Source: Palsa-504 sp963822765 | Lineage (GTDB): Bacteria; Actinomycetota; Actinomycetes; Streptosporangiales; Streptosporangiaceae | DNA: 64,000 nucleotides | Direction of reading: 5' to 3' | Assembly (NCBI GenBank): GCA_963822765.1 | Contig: CAWGJL010000036.1 | Location: forward strand, 62,001 to 126,000 | Part shown: in pieces, positions 38,053 through 46,888 of the stretch | Numbering within the stretch: position 1 is the stretch's first letter | How the letters are laid out: every line of letters begins with the position of its first letter | Made by a program: the position numbers and the translations under genes | Notes under the pieces: generated by a model | Told to the model about the DNA's origin: nothing | The model's input: the letters and a program-made list of their open reading frames with translations, nothing else | Databases searched by the model: none

Positions 38053-38550
38053 ATGAGCATCGATATCGCCAACGAGTCGGGCGTCGCCGTCGACGAGGTC
38101 GGGCTCGCTGCCGTGGCCCGGTTCACCCTGGACCAGATGCGCATCCACCCGCTGGCCGAGCTGTCCGTGCTGCTGGTGGACGAGCGGACCATGACCGAGC
38201 TGCACGAGCGCTGGATGGGCGAGCCGGGCCCGACCGACGTCCTGGCCTTCCCGATGGACGAACTCCGGCCGCCGCACCTGGGCGGCAACCGCGCGGGCGA
38301 CCCCGAGCCAGGCGACGAACCGGGTCTGCTCGGCGACGTGGTGCTGTGCCCGCAGGTCGCCACGGAGCAGGCGGAGAAGGCTGGTCACTCCGCCCAGGAC
38401 GAGCTCGAGCTGCTCACCGTGCACGGGATCTTGCACCTGCTCGGCTATGACCACGCCGAGCCCGAGGAGCACGCCGTCATGTTCGGCACGCAGGATCAGA
38501 TCCTCAACGCCTGGCGAGAAACTAAGAAGGAGCGAGAAGGGACCATGTGA
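38053..38550 (+). CDS. ybeY: endoribonuclease YbeY
   Basis: YbeY is a zinc endoribonuclease for 16S rRNA 3' maturation and ribosome quality control. The 165-residue protein contains WMGEPGPTDVLAFPMDE and the zinc-binding HGILHLLGYDH (H-x3-H-x5-H). It starts 15 bases after phoH and its stop overlaps the next gene (TGATG), so phoH-ybeY-CBS protein form an operon. Length is typical for actinobacteria. Confidence 0.96.
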   Translation: MSIDIANESGVAVDEVGLAAVARFTLDQMRIHPLAELSVLLVDERTMTELHERWMGEPGPTDVLAFPMDELRPPHLGGNRAGDPEPGDEPGLLGDVVLCPQVATEQAEKAGHSAQDELELLTVHGILHLLGYDHAEPEEHAVMFGTQDQILNAWRETKKEREGTM

Positions 38551-39842
38551 TGTCACCCCCCGGGTGGCTGCTGGTCGCGGCGGCCGTGCTGGCCCTCGCG
38601 GCGGGCTGGTGCGCCAACGCGGAGGCCGCGCTCACCCTGGTCGCCGCCACCGGGGTGGCCGAACGCCCCGAGCACAAAGGCATCCTGCAGACGGTCTCCG
38701 CCGACCTGCCCAGCTACATGAGCGTCCTGCTGCTGCTCCGCGCCATCCTCGAGTGCCTGGCCGCGGTCCTGGTCACGGCCGCCTTCGTGCACTGGCTCAG
38801 CGACGACTGGCGCGCGGTGCTGGCCGCGGCCGGCGTGGTGGTCCTGATGCACTACGTGCTGACCGGCGTGCGCCCGCAGCTCGGCCGAGCCGGCCCCCGC
38901 ACCGAACGCACCGCCACCCGCGCCGCCCGGTTCCTCTACCCGCTGACCCGGGCCCTGGGCCCGGTGCCCCGGCTGCTGGTGGCGGCGGGCAACACGCTGC
39001 CGCCGAAGCGGCGGCCCATGCCTGCCGACGGCGGCGAGCCCGGCGACGAGTCGGGCGGACCGATGGCCCGGTCGGAACTGCGCGGTCTTGTCGACTACCT
39101 CGAACGCCGGACCGGCATCGAGCCGGGCGAGCGCGAGATGGTCCGCTCGGTCTTCGAGCTCGGCGACACGATCGCCAGGGAAGTCATGGTGCCGCGCACC
39201 GACATGGTGTTCATCGAGAGCGACAAGAGCGTCGAGCAGGCCCTCTCCCTGGCCCTGCGCAGCGGCTTCTCGCGGATCCCGGTGGTCGGCGAGAACGAGG
39301 ACGACGTGGTCGGCATCGCGTACCTGAAGGACATCGTGGCCTGGAGCCACGAGCATCCGGGGGCCGAACCCACCGAGAAGGTCGCCACCGTCATGCGCTC
39401 GGCCAGCTACGTGCCGGACAGCAAGCCGGTCGATGAGCTGCTGCGCCAGATGCAGGCGCAGCGCAATCACATGGTGATCGTGATCGACGAGTACGGCGGG
39501 ACCGCGGGGCTGGTCACCATCGAGGACCTCCTGGAGGAGATCGTCGGCGAGATCACCGACGAGTACGACAACGAACAGCCGCCGGTCACCTGGCTGTCGG
39601 CCGATTCGGCCCGGGTGACCGCCCGGCTGGCCGTGCCTGAGCTCGAGGAGCTGTTCGGCGTCCACATCGACGCGGCCGAGGACGTGGAGACGGTGGCCGG
39701 GCTGCTGGCCCACGCGCTCGGCCGCGTCCCCATCGCGGGATCCACCGCGGTCGTCAACGGCCTGCGCCTGACCGCTGAGCCCGGCTCCGGGCGCCGCAAC
39801 AAGATCGGCACGGTCCTGGTCCAGCGGGAGAGCGACGAGTAA
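38550..39842 (+). CDS. CNNM/CBS-domain membrane protein (CorC/HlyC family)
   Basis: The 430-residue protein has an N-terminal CNNM-like membrane domain (three or four segments, e.g. WLLVAAAVLALAAGWCANAE and LAAAGVVVLMHYVLTGV), the linker RELRGLVDYLERRTGIEPGE-like region, two CBS domains (VMVPRTDMVFIESDKS then VATVMRSASYVPDSKP; ending in IVIDEYGGTAGLVTIEDLLE) and a CorC/HlyC C-terminal domain. These proteins are linked to Mg/Co transport or efflux. ATG at 38550 overlaps the ybeY stop. Confidence 0.92.
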   Translation: MSPPGWLLVAAAVLALAAGWCANAEAALTLVAATGVAERPEHKGILQTVSADLPSYMSVLLLLRAILECLAAVLVTAAFVHWLSDDWRAVLAAAGVVVLMHYVLTGVRPQLGRAGPRTERTATRAARFLYPLTRALGPVPRLLVAAGNTLPPKRRPMPADGGEPGDESGGPMARSELRGLVDYLERRTGIEPGEREMVRSVFELGDTIAREVMVPRTDMVFIESDKSVEQALSLALRSGFSRIPVVGENEDDVVGIAYLKDIVAWSHEHPGAEPTEKVATVMRSASYVPDSKPVDELLRQMQAQRNHMVIVIDEYGGTAGLVTIEDLLEEIVGEITDEYDNEQPPVTWLSADSARVTARLAVPELEELFGVHIDAAEDVETVAGLLAHALGRVPIAGSTAVVNGLRLTAEPGSGRRNKIGTVLVQRESDE

Positions 39843-39869
39843 CCTGACCGGGCCCTTAGACTCTGACGG

Positions 39870-40241
39870 GTGAATACTCTTGGCCGAGGGGGTCTGGGGG
39901 GGTCGCCCCCCCAGATAAGTACAGAAGACCTCAAGATCATCACCTTGGCGCGGTCCTCGCGGGCGCGGGTAGCGGCATCCGAGGGCGCGGCCGTCCGCGA
40001 CGAGACCGGGCGTACCTACACCGCCGCCGCCGTGGCCCTGCCGTCGCTGCGGCTGTCCGCCCTGCGCCTGGCCGTGGCCATGGCCGTCTCCAGCGGCGCG
40101 CAGAAGCTGGAGGCCGCCGCCCTGGTCAGCGACGCCGAGCTGGACCCGGGTGACCTGGCCGTGGTGCGCGACCTCGGCCCGGACGCGACCGTCTTCCACG
40201 CCGCCCCGGACGGTACCGTCCGCGCCGTACTCACGGTCTGA
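39870..40241 (+). CDS. small cytidine-deaminase-like protein
   Basis: The 123-residue product matches the short protein that sits between the CBS gene and era in actinobacteria and is often labelled cytidine deaminase: EDLKIITLARSSRARV, EGAAVRDETGRTYTAAAVAL and LSALRLAVAMAVSSGA. The zinc-ligand C-x-x-C motif of true cytidine deaminases is not visible, so catalytic activity is doubtful. The first ~16 residues are encoded by a G-run hairpin (39893-39915), which looks like an insertion near the 5' end; the true start may have been affected. Confidence 0.75.
   Translation: MNTLGRGGLGGSPPQISTEDLKIITLARSSRARVAASEGAAVRDETGRTYTAAAVALPSLRLSALRLAVAMAVSSGAQKLEAAALVSDAELDPGDLAVVRDLGPDATVFHAAPDGTVRAVLTV
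39893..39915. repeat. G-run hairpin element, copy A
   Basis: TCTGGGGGGG-TCG-CCCCCCCAGA is a perfect 10-bp stem with a three-base loop inside the start of the deaminase-like gene. A related sequence occurs inverted in dgt at 56784-56803, sharing GGGGGGTCGCCCCCC. Confidence 0.75.
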
Positions 40242-40263
40242 TCCGCACCCCTTTTCTTTCTAT

Positions 40264-40280
40264 GCCGAACGGTCCGTGGT
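40264..40280 (+). repeat. dispersed 17-bp motif, copy 5 (upstream of era)
   Basis: GCCGAACGGTCCGTGGT preceded by CTTTTCTTTCTAT. It lies 31 bases upstream of the era start in a 69-base intergenic gap. Confidence 0.75.
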
Positions 40281-40310
40281 TTCACCGGCCAGAACATGCA
40301 CGACAATTGA

Positions 40311-41213
40311 GTGGTGAACGACTTCCGCTCGGGTTTCGCCTGCCTCGCCGGCCGCCCCAACGTCGGCAAGTCGACGCTCACCAACGCGCTGGTCGGGGCG
40401 AAGGTCGCGATCACCAGCGACCGGCCGCAGACCACCAGGCGGGTGATCCGGGGTATCGTGCACCGCCCGGACGCGCAGCTGGTCCTGGTGGATACCCCCG
40501 GCCTGCACAAGCCGCGGACGCTGCTCGGCGAGCACCTGGACAGCCTGGTCCGGTCGACCCTGGCCGAGGTCGACGTGATCGGGTTCTGCATCCCGGCCGG
40601 CGACCCGGTCGGCCCGGGTGACCGGTTCTTCGCCCGCGAGCTGGAGAACGTCCGCAAGACCCCGGTCGTGGTGGTGGTGACCAAGGTCGACGCGGTGCCG
40701 CCGGAGCGGGTCGCCGAGCAGTTGATGGCGGTCACCGAGCTCGGTGACTGGGCGGATGTGGTCCCGGTCTCGGCCGTGACCGGCTTCCAGCTCGACGTGC
40801 TGGCCGACGTGCTCGTCGCGCACCTGCCAGAAGGCCCGCCGCTCTACCCCGACGGCGAGCTGACCGACGAGCCGGAACAGATCATGGTCGCCGAGCTGAT
40901 CAGGGAGGCGGCGCTGGACGGTGTCCGGGACGAGCTGCCGCACTCGATCGCGGTCGTGGTCGAGGAGATGGGCCCGCACCCCGGCCGGGACGACCTGACC
41001 GACGTGTACGCCGAGCTGTACGTGGAGCGGCCGAGCCAGAAGGGCATCGTCATCGGCGCCGGGGGAGCGCGGCTCAAGGACGTCGGGAGCCGGGCCCGCC
41101 ACCAGATCGAGGCGCTCCTGGGCACCCGGGTCTACCTCGACCTGCGGGTCAAGATCGCCAAGGACTGGCAGCGCAACCCCAAGCAGCTCCGCCGTCTCGG
41201 CTTCTACGACTGA
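40311..41213 (+). CDS. era: GTPase Era
   Basis: Era assists 16S rRNA 3' end maturation and 30S assembly. The 300-residue protein has G1 GRPNVGKST near residue 16, G2 SDRPQTTRR, G3 DTPG near 63, G4 TKVD near 125, and a C-terminal KH domain with ERPSQKGIVIGAGGARLKDV. Two adjacent GTG codons (40311 and 40314) are possible starts; no clear Shine-Dalgarno sequence is present. A copy of the dispersed motif occupies the region where an operator would be expected. Confidence 0.96.
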   Translation: MVNDFRSGFACLAGRPNVGKSTLTNALVGAKVAITSDRPQTTRRVIRGIVHRPDAQLVLVDTPGLHKPRTLLGEHLDSLVRSTLAEVDVIGFCIPAGDPVGPGDRFFARELENVRKTPVVVVVTKVDAVPPERVAEQLMAVTELGDWADVVPVSAVTGFQLDVLADVLVAHLPEGPPLYPDGELTDEPEQIMVAELIREAALDGVRDELPHSIAVVVEEMGPHPGRDDLTDVYAELYVERPSQKGIVIGAGGARLKDVGSRARHQIEALLGTRVYLDLRVKIAKDWQRNPKQLRRLGFYD

Positions 41214-41316
41214 CCGGGCGCGGCGCCGCCCAAATCCGCTCCCTTCGCCCAAACCCGCCCCGGCTCGTCACCCGCCCCGGCATGATGGTGCCTACTGCGG
41301 CCAGAAGGGACCGACC

Positions 41317-41934
41317 GTGCTGATCATCTTCGGCCTGCGCGTGTTCTACCGGACGATCGCGCAGGGCACCTTCCACTGCCGGCGCTGCGGCGGGGACCGG
41401 CAGTACCGGCACCGGGCCGGCCGCCGGTGGTTCACGCTGTTCTTCCTGCCGGTCATCCCGCTGAACGCGGTCGGCGAGCACGTCCAGTGCACGACCTGCC
41501 GCACCCGTTACGTGACGGACGCAATCGGCCAGCCGACCACCGCGCAGATGCAGGCCGCGCTGCCCTCGGGCATGCGCGCCGCCGCCTCGGCCATGCTGCG
41601 ATCCGGCGACCCGAACAGCCCGGGCGCCCGCCAGCGCGCCATCGAGGCGGTCAGGGGCGCCGGGCTGCACGGCTACGACGAGGCCCAGCTGAACGCCGAC
41701 CTCACCCAGCCGTTCGAGGCCATCCGGCCGGCGCTGAACCAGGTGGGAGCGCAGCTCACCGTCCAGGCCCGGGAGTGGTATCTGACCGACGTGATCCGGA
41801 TCGGCATGGCCGACGGGCCGCTGACCGACGGCGAACGGCAGGCCGTCCTGGCCATCGGCATGGACCTGGGCATGACCCACGCGCAGACCATCGGCGTGAT
41901 CGCCACCACCGAGCAGTCGGCCGGCCGCGGCTAG
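41317..41934 (+). CDS. zinc-ribbon / TerB-like protein
   Basis: The 205-residue product begins with a short hydrophobic stretch and zinc-ribbon cysteines (FHCRRCGGDRQYRHRAGRRW and VQCTTCRTRYV, residues ~21-65) around a hydrophobic F-T-L-F-F-L-P-V-I-P. The C-terminal half is acidic-helical with DVIRIGMADGPLTDGERQAV, resembling TerB-type domains. GTG start follows AGAAGGGA. Function unknown. Its last ~30 bases are nearly repeated 890 bases downstream. Confidence 0.75.
   Translation: MLIIFGLRVFYRTIAQGTFHCRRCGGDRQYRHRAGRRWFTLFFLPVIPLNAVGEHVQCTTCRTRYVTDAIGQPTTAQMQAALPSGMRAAASAMLRSGDPNSPGARQRAIEAVRGAGLHGYDEAQLNADLTQPFEAIRPALNQVGAQLTVQAREWYLTDVIRIGMADGPLTDGERQAVLAIGMDLGMTHAQTIGVIATTEQSAGRG
41902..41931 (+). 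repeat. 30-bp imperfect direct repeat, left copy (partner 42795-42824)
   Basis: The end of the zinc-ribbon gene, reading A-T-T-E-Q-S-A-G-R-G, is repeated at 42795-42824 as A-A-T-E-Q-S-A-A-R-G with four base changes in 30. The two copies flank the TPR and response-regulator remnants, suggesting a duplicated gene tail or recombination endpoints. Confidence 0.7.
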
Positions 41935-42461
41935 CCGAGCTGAGCGAGCCGGGCTCTGACCGGCTGATCGTCGCCGTTAGGCAGGCCCTCAAGGAGGGTC
42001 AAGGCTTGTTGCCAGCTGTCCCCGGCGGCCGTGCTATCGCCGCCGCGTAGTTGAGCATCGCCGAGCCCGATGAGGATGACGGCCTCGTTCGAGTCGCCGC
42101 CGATCTCTCGGTAGATGGCGAGGGCCTGCAGATAGCAGGTCCTCGCTTGGTTATGATCGCCGAGGCCGAGGTGAATTCGGCCGAGAATTTCAAGGGTGTC
42201 CGCGGTCATTAGGAGCCTGCCGGTCTCCCGGCTAAGATCCAACGCGCGGCGGCAGTGCCGCAGCGCTGCGTCGTGTTGCCCGAGCCGCGCATAGATGGAG
42301 CCGATCGTTTGCTCTGAGTGTGCGATCTCGGCGCGATCACCGAGATTACGGCGCAGTCGTAGCACCTCCTTCTCATGTTCGAGTGCCTGGGCATACTGGC
42401 CCTGCTGTTCCAGCAACTGAGACAGGCCGTTTTGCGCCATCGCCAGTGCGGCCACGTCGCC
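41931..42461 (-). pseudogene. C-terminal TPR fragment of a larger regulator
   Basis: About 175 residues of tetratricopeptide repeats (QGQYAQALEHEKEVLRLRR, LGQHDAALRHCRRALDLSR, LGDHNQARTCYLQALAIYR) end in a normal stop. This looks like the C-terminal part of an NB-ARC/AfsR-type or similar TPR regulator; all N-terminal domains are missing. Upstream it stops at a 12-bp palindrome (42459-42470) beyond which the opposite strand encodes a truncated response regulator. Confidence 0.7.
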
Positions 42462-42860
42462 GAGCTCGGCGGATTTGACGTGGCGATGGCGGCCAGCGGG
42501 CAGGACTGCCTGGACCGAGTATCGGCGATCGCGCCGGACGTCATCACACTTGACGTGATGACGTCGCGCGCGGATGGCTGGGAGACCGCGATCCGGCTGC
42601 GCGCGAGCCCAGACACCTCACACATCAAAGTCGTGCTGATAACCGGCCGTGCCCAGGACGACCGGACACTGGACAAGCAGGTGAGCGCTGACGCCTACCT
42701 GACGATGCCCTTCGACCCGGGCGCGCTTATTCATGCGATCCGAAAGCTGGCGGGCACGCCGGAGCTCGCGCCGCCGAGCCGCTCGACCAGTATCGCCGCC
42801 ACCGAGCAATCAGCCGCCCGCGGCGAGCCGGCCGTGAGCAGTCCGACCACGACCGGCTAG
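42462..42860 (+). pseudogene. truncated, decayed response-regulator receiver
   Basis: From the palindrome onward the frame reads ELGGFDVAMAASGQDCLDRV, then DVITLDVMTSRADGWETAIR with the phospho-acceptor Asp, and SHIKVVLITGRAQDD. The N-terminal half with the first acidic pair (I-L-x-V-D-D) is missing. The conserved Lys of the K-P-F motif is Met (YLTMPFDPG). There is no output domain; the tail is a near copy of the end of the gene at 41317. The gene cannot act as a normal receiver. Confidence 0.75.
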
Positions 42861-43927
42861 TGCGTCCCGGCCACCCCGCTCCGGCCGGCCAGCTCCTGCT
42901 CCCCACCCACCTCCCCATCCCCCTGCACCGTCGCCACGTCCAGCTTCCACCAGCTGGCCGGCCGACCGAGGACGGTGTAACCGAGCGCCTCGTTGACCGC
43001 GATCATGTACTCGTTGGACTGGGCGTTCCAGGTGTCGATCCGTTCCAGCTCCGGCTCAGCCGTCTGGAGCCACTCCGCCATGGCCACCTTGACCAGCAGG
43101 CCGAGCCGGTGCCCGCGGTGCGCCCTGGTCACGCCGGTCAGCATCTGGTGCCCCCAGCCCGGATCGGCCGGATCCACCGCGACCTCGGTCAGGGCGGCCA
43201 GTTCCCCGGTGGCGTCGTGCCGCGCCGCTATCGAGTAGATCCGCAGCCCGTAGAGCGGGCGCAGGTCGTTGACGCGCTCGCGGACCCGCTCTGCGTCCCA
43301 GACCGCGGGCGCGGTCTCCGGGTCGTGCGGGGCGTCGTTGAGCGCGGCGAATAGCCCCGCCGCCTGCTCGATGAACTCCTCGGGCACCAGCCCGGTCCAG
43401 GACACCAGCGAATAGTCCGAGGCCTTTTCTTCGGCGCTCGCGCGCAACCGGGCCAGCTCGTCGTCTCCGGTCGCGCGGATGTCCATCACCCGCTGCACGT
43501 CCACCAGACCTTGCCCCGCGCCCGCGGCGCGGGCGAAGGCCTCGCCGTCGCCGCCCAGGCGGGTGGGCGCGGTGAGCACCGAACGCCCGTGCTCGGCCGC
43601 CCGCGTCGCCGCGTGCTTCAGCAGCGCCCTGCCGATTCCGCGCCGCCGCTGCGCCGGATGAACCACTAGCGTCAGCTCGGTCTGGTCGAGGTTCTCCAGG
43701 TCGGGCAGCTCCAGCAGGTACCAGCCTGCGACCGTGCCCTCCGCTATGCCCTCGGCCAGCCATACCTCGCGCGGGTTGCCGCCCCACCCTGTGGTCAGCC
43801 AGCCGCGGAACGGCCGCTCGGTGAAGAACGGCCCGTCGGGTTCGTCCGCCCGCTGGGCGGCCAGGAACACCTCGAAACAGGCGCGGATCGTGTCCGCGTC
43901 CGCCAGGTCAACTTGCTTGATCCGCAT
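42857..43927 (-). CDS. GNAT acetyltransferase with two acetyltransferase domains
   Basis: A ~356-residue protein with an N-terminal GNAT domain (ELTLVVHPAQRRRGIGRALL, the acetyl-CoA Q/R-x-x-G-x-G/A loop, near residue 87) and a C-terminal, more degenerate one (THRAHRGHRLGLLVKVAM-like region near 280). Such tandem GNATs occur in streptomycetes, some acting on antibiotics, but no substrate can be inferred. ATG at 43927 (MRIKQVDLADADTI) is chosen; a GTG two codons upstream also fits. Convergent with the response-regulator remnant. Confidence 0.82.
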   Translation of the reverse strand: MRIKQVDLADADTIRACFEVFLAAQRADEPDGPFFTERPFRGWLTTGWGGNPREVWLAEGIAEGTVAGWYLLELPDLENLDQTELTLVVHPAQRRRGIGRALLKHAATRAAEHGRSVLTAPTRLGGDGEAFARAAGAGQGLVDVQRVMDIRATGDDELARLRASAEEKASDYSLVSWTGLVPEEFIEQAAGLFAALNDAPHDPETAPAVWDAERVRERVNDLRPLYGLRIYSIAARHDATGELAALTEVAVDPADPGWGHQMLTGVTRAHRGHRLGLLVKVAMAEWLQTAEPELERIDTWNAQSNEYMIAVNEALGYTVLGRPASWWKLDVATVQGDGEVGGEQELAGRSGVAGTH

Positions 43928-44016
43928 CCTCACAGCAAACCCGGCCCGGCCTCATCCACGCCACTGAATATTCTCCCCGCTACCCCCTCGTCGCATCCCC
44001 GTCTCGTCCGGGCTGG

Positions 44017-44022
44017 TAGGGT
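44017..44022 (+). promoter_or_regulatory. -10 box of the leuA leader transcript
   Basis: TAGGGT nine bases upstream of the leader-peptide ATG at 44031 is a good actinobacterial -10 hexamer. The spacing implies that the leader peptide is translated from a leaderless transcript. A -35 box is not clear. Confidence 0.45.
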
Positions 44023-44030
44023 GGGCCTCG

Positions 44031-44078
44031 ATGTTGTGCGAGCTGCTCCTGCTTAGCGGCCGCGGCGGGGGCCGATAG
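44031..44078 (+). CDS. leuA leader peptide (attenuator)
   Basis: ATG TTG TGC GAG CTG CTC CTG CTT AGC then Gly/Arg codons and TAG encode M-L-C-E-L-L-L-L-S-G-R-G-G-G-R. Five of the first eight residues are Leu, four of them consecutive, directly upstream of the leucine biosynthesis gene. This is the classic design of a transcription attenuation leader: ribosome stalling at Leu codons when leucyl-tRNA is scarce would prevent the following hairpin from forming. Confidence 0.8.
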   Translation: MLCELLLLSGRGGGR

Positions 44079-44099
44079 GCCGGCTCCCTCGCCGCGGGG
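44059..44099 (+). promoter_or_regulatory. attenuator hairpin before leuA
   Basis: CCGCGGCGGGG overlapping the end of the leader peptide pairs with CCCTCGCCGCGG about 20 bases later; GGCC-GATA-GGCC forms an inner hairpin. Alternative pairing with the leader coding region is possible, as needed for attenuation. No U-run follows. Confidence 0.5.
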
Positions 44100-44149
44100 T
44101 ATTGGCGCGTGCGCTGGCCATGCCAATCTCGCCTTTGGAGCAGCAGATC

Positions 44150-45884
44150 ATGCAATCCGATTATCCGTACCATCGCGTCACGCCCCCGCAGCAGCAGCCC
44201 AGCGGCATGCCGTGCCAGCGTTACACCCCGTTCCAGCCGGTCGACCTCCCGGACCGCCGCTGGCCCGGCCGGTCCGTGACCCGCGCGCCGCGCTGGCTGT
44301 CCACCGACCTGCGGGACGGCAACCAGGCCCTGATCGACCCGATGAGCCCGGCCCGCAAGCACAAGATGTTCGACCTGCTGGTGCGGATGGGCTACAAGGA
44401 GATCGAGGTCGGGTTCCCGTCCGCCAGCCAGACCGACTTCGACTTCGTCCGCGAGCTGATCGAAGGCGACCGGGTTCCCGACGACATCCGGATCTCGGTC
44501 CTCACCCAGGCCCGCGAGGACCTGATCGAGCGCTCGGTCCAGTCGCTGGTCGGCGCGCGCATGGCCACCGTGCACCTGTACAACGCGACCGCGCCGATCT
44601 TCCGCCGGGTGGTGTTCCGGATCGACCGGGAGGAGTGCAAGGCACTGGCCGTCGAGGGCACCCGGCACGTCATGAAGTACGCCGAGGCACTACCTGGACG
44701 GCACCGACTTCGGCTACGAGTACTCGCCGGAGATCTTCATGGACACCGAGCTCGACTTCGCCCTTGACGTCTGCGCGGGCGTCATGGACGTCTGGCAGCC
44801 CGAGCCGGACCGGGAGATCATCCTCAACCTGCCGTGCACGGTCGAGCGGTCCACCCCGAACGTCTACGCCGACCAGATCGAGTGGATGAGCCGGAACCTG
44901 CCCCGCCGCAACTCGGTCTGCGTGTCGGTCCACACCCACAACGATCGCGGCACCGCCGTCGCCGACGCGGAACTGGCCGTGCTGGCCGGCGCCGACCGGA
45001 TCGAGGGGTGCCTGTTCGGCAACGGCGAGCGGACCGGCAACGTCTGCCTGGTCACCCTCGGGCTGAACCTGTTCAGCCAGGGCATCGACCCGATGATCGA
45101 CTTCTCCGACATCGACGAGATCCGTCGCACGGTGGAGTACTGCAACCAGCTCCCGGTCCACCCGCGCCACCCCTACGCCGGTGACCTGGTCTACACCGCG
45201 TTCTCCGGCTCGCACCAGGACGCGATCAAGAAGGGCTTCGAGGCGCTCGAGGCCGACGCCGCCCAGGCCGGGGTCCCGTTCGCCTCCTACCCGTGGGCGG
45301 TGCCGTACCTGGCCATCGACCCGCACGACGTCGGCCGCAGCTACGAGGCCGTGATCAGGGTCAACTCGCAGTCGGGCAAGGGCGGCGTGGCCTACCTGAT
45401 GAAGGCCGAGCACCGGCTGGACCTGCCCCGCCGGCTGCAGATCGAGTTCTCCCGGGTCATCCAGTCGCACACCGACATCGAGGGCGGCGAGGTGACCGCG
45501 GCCCAGATGTGGGACATCTTCGCCACCGAGTACCTGGCCGAAGGGCCGCTGGGCCTGCTCGACCACCAGAGCTCCTCGGTCGTGGAGTCCAAGCACGCGC
45601 TCACCGCGGAGATCTCCGCCGACGGGCAGGCGCAGCTGGTCGAGGGCATCGGCAACGGCCCGATCTCCGCGTTCTGCGACGCGCTGGCCACCATCGGCAT
45701 CGAGGCGCGGGTGCTCGACTACACCGAGCACGCGCTCACCCAGGGCACCGACGCCCAGGCTGCCTCGTACGTGGAGTGCGAGATCGGCGGCCAGGTCTAC
45801 TGGGGTGTCGGCGTCGACACCAACACGGCCAGCGCGTCGATGCGCGCCGTGCTGTCCGCGGTCAACCGCTCCCGGCGGGCCTGA
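44150..45884 (+). pseudogene. leuA: 2-isopropylmalate synthase, one-base frameshift
   Basis: LeuA condenses 2-oxoisovalerate with acetyl-CoA, the first step of leucine synthesis. Start ATG 44150 (MQSDYPYHRV) follows GGAGCAG; the N-terminus STDLRDGNQALIDPM and EVGFPSASQTDFDF match the long actinobacterial type. After HVMKYAE the frame breaks at 44686-44687 (GAGGCAC instead of GAGCAC) and continues in the next frame as YLDGTDFGYEYSPEIF to the end, including HTHNDRGTA and the C-terminal regulatory domain. Deleting one G gives a normal 577-residue protein. Given the role and the intact attenuator, sequence error is likely. Confidence 0.88.
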
Positions 45885-46827
45885 CCAGCTCGGCCACGAT
45901 GTCGGCGGCGGGCTGGATGCGCCTGGCCAGCGCCACGCTCTGGCCCGCCCACATCGAGAGCGCCTCGATGTCGCCGGTCATCCCGTCCAGCGGCAGCGCG
46001 GAAGAATAACGAACGACCGGCCGGCCGTCGGCCTGTAGCGCGATCCGCTCGCCCTCGGCCGGCCGGCCGCCCGGCCGGGGGCGGCCCGCCGCCTCCCAGG
46101 CGCGCGCGGTCGAGTTGCGCAGGGCCCGGTGCGGCGCGTCCGGCCAGCCGACCTCGAACAGGTCTGCGTACCACTGCGCGTCGGTTTCCGCCGCGCCGAT
46201 GAGCCGGCGCCGGTAGTCCTCGTGCACCGGAGCCTCCTGGGCCAGCAGGAACCGGGTGCCCAGCCACGCCGCCTGCGCGCCCAGGGCCAGCACGGCGGCC
46301 ACGCCGCGCGCGTCGCCGATCCCGCCCGCCGCGATCACCGGTACCGGCGCCACCGCGTCGACCACCGCCGGGACCAGGGGCAGCGTCGCGATGCCGCCCC
46401 ACACGTGCCCGCCCGCCTCCCAGCCCTGGGCCACGATCACGTCGACCCCGGCCTCGGCCGCCCGCCGCGCCTCGGCCGCGCTGCCCACCGTGTGCAGGAC
46501 CAGCGCGCCCGCCTGGTGGATCTGGTCGACGTAGGGCGCGGGATCTCCCCAGGTGAGCGAGACGATCCGCAGCCCCGCCTCGAGCGCCTGGTCCAGGCGG
46601 CGGTGCTGATCCCACTGCAGCACCAGGTTGCCGCCGAACGGCCGTTCCGTCAGCGCCGCGGTCTGGCCGACGATGCCGGCCACGTCAGCGGTCCAGGTCA
46701 GCGCCAGCATGCCGAGCGCGCCCGCCTCCGACACCGCCGCGGCGAGCCGCGGCACCGCCGCCGAGCCGACCGGGGCCTGGACGATGGGCTCCTCGATTCC
46801 GAGCATTTCGCAGACCGGCGTACGCAT
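45862..46827 (-). CDS. nitronate monooxygenase family protein
   Basis: A 321-residue FMN-dependent TIM-barrel oxidase of the nitronate monooxygenase/2-nitropropane dioxygenase family. Visible blocks are EEPIVQAPVGSAAVPRLA near residue 12, VDVIVAQGWEAGGHVWG near 130 (with the family's Q-G-x-E-A-G-G-H), and PVIAAGGIGDARGVAAVLALGA near 165. These enzymes detoxify nitronates. The 3' end overlaps leuA by 23 bases in convergent orientation. ATG at 46827. Confidence 0.88.
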   Translation of the reverse strand: MRTPVCEMLGIEEPIVQAPVGSAAVPRLAAAVSEAGALGMLALTWTADVAGIVGQTAALTERPFGGNLVLQWDQHRRLDQALEAGLRIVSLTWGDPAPYVDQIHQAGALVLHTVGSAAEARRAAEAGVDVIVAQGWEAGGHVWGGIATLPLVPAVVDAVAPVPVIAAGGIGDARGVAAVLALGAQAAWLGTRFLLAQEAPVHEDYRRRLIGAAETDAQWYADLFEVGWPDAPHRALRNSTARAWEAAGRPRPGGRPAEGERIALQADGRPVVRYSSALPLDGMTGDIEALSMWAGQSVALARRIQPAADIVAELVRPAGSG

Positions 46828-46888
46828 GACGGCAGCCTACGGCCCGGCGAAGCGTCCCTTTGTCCGCACCATGCGGGAGAATAGGCAG

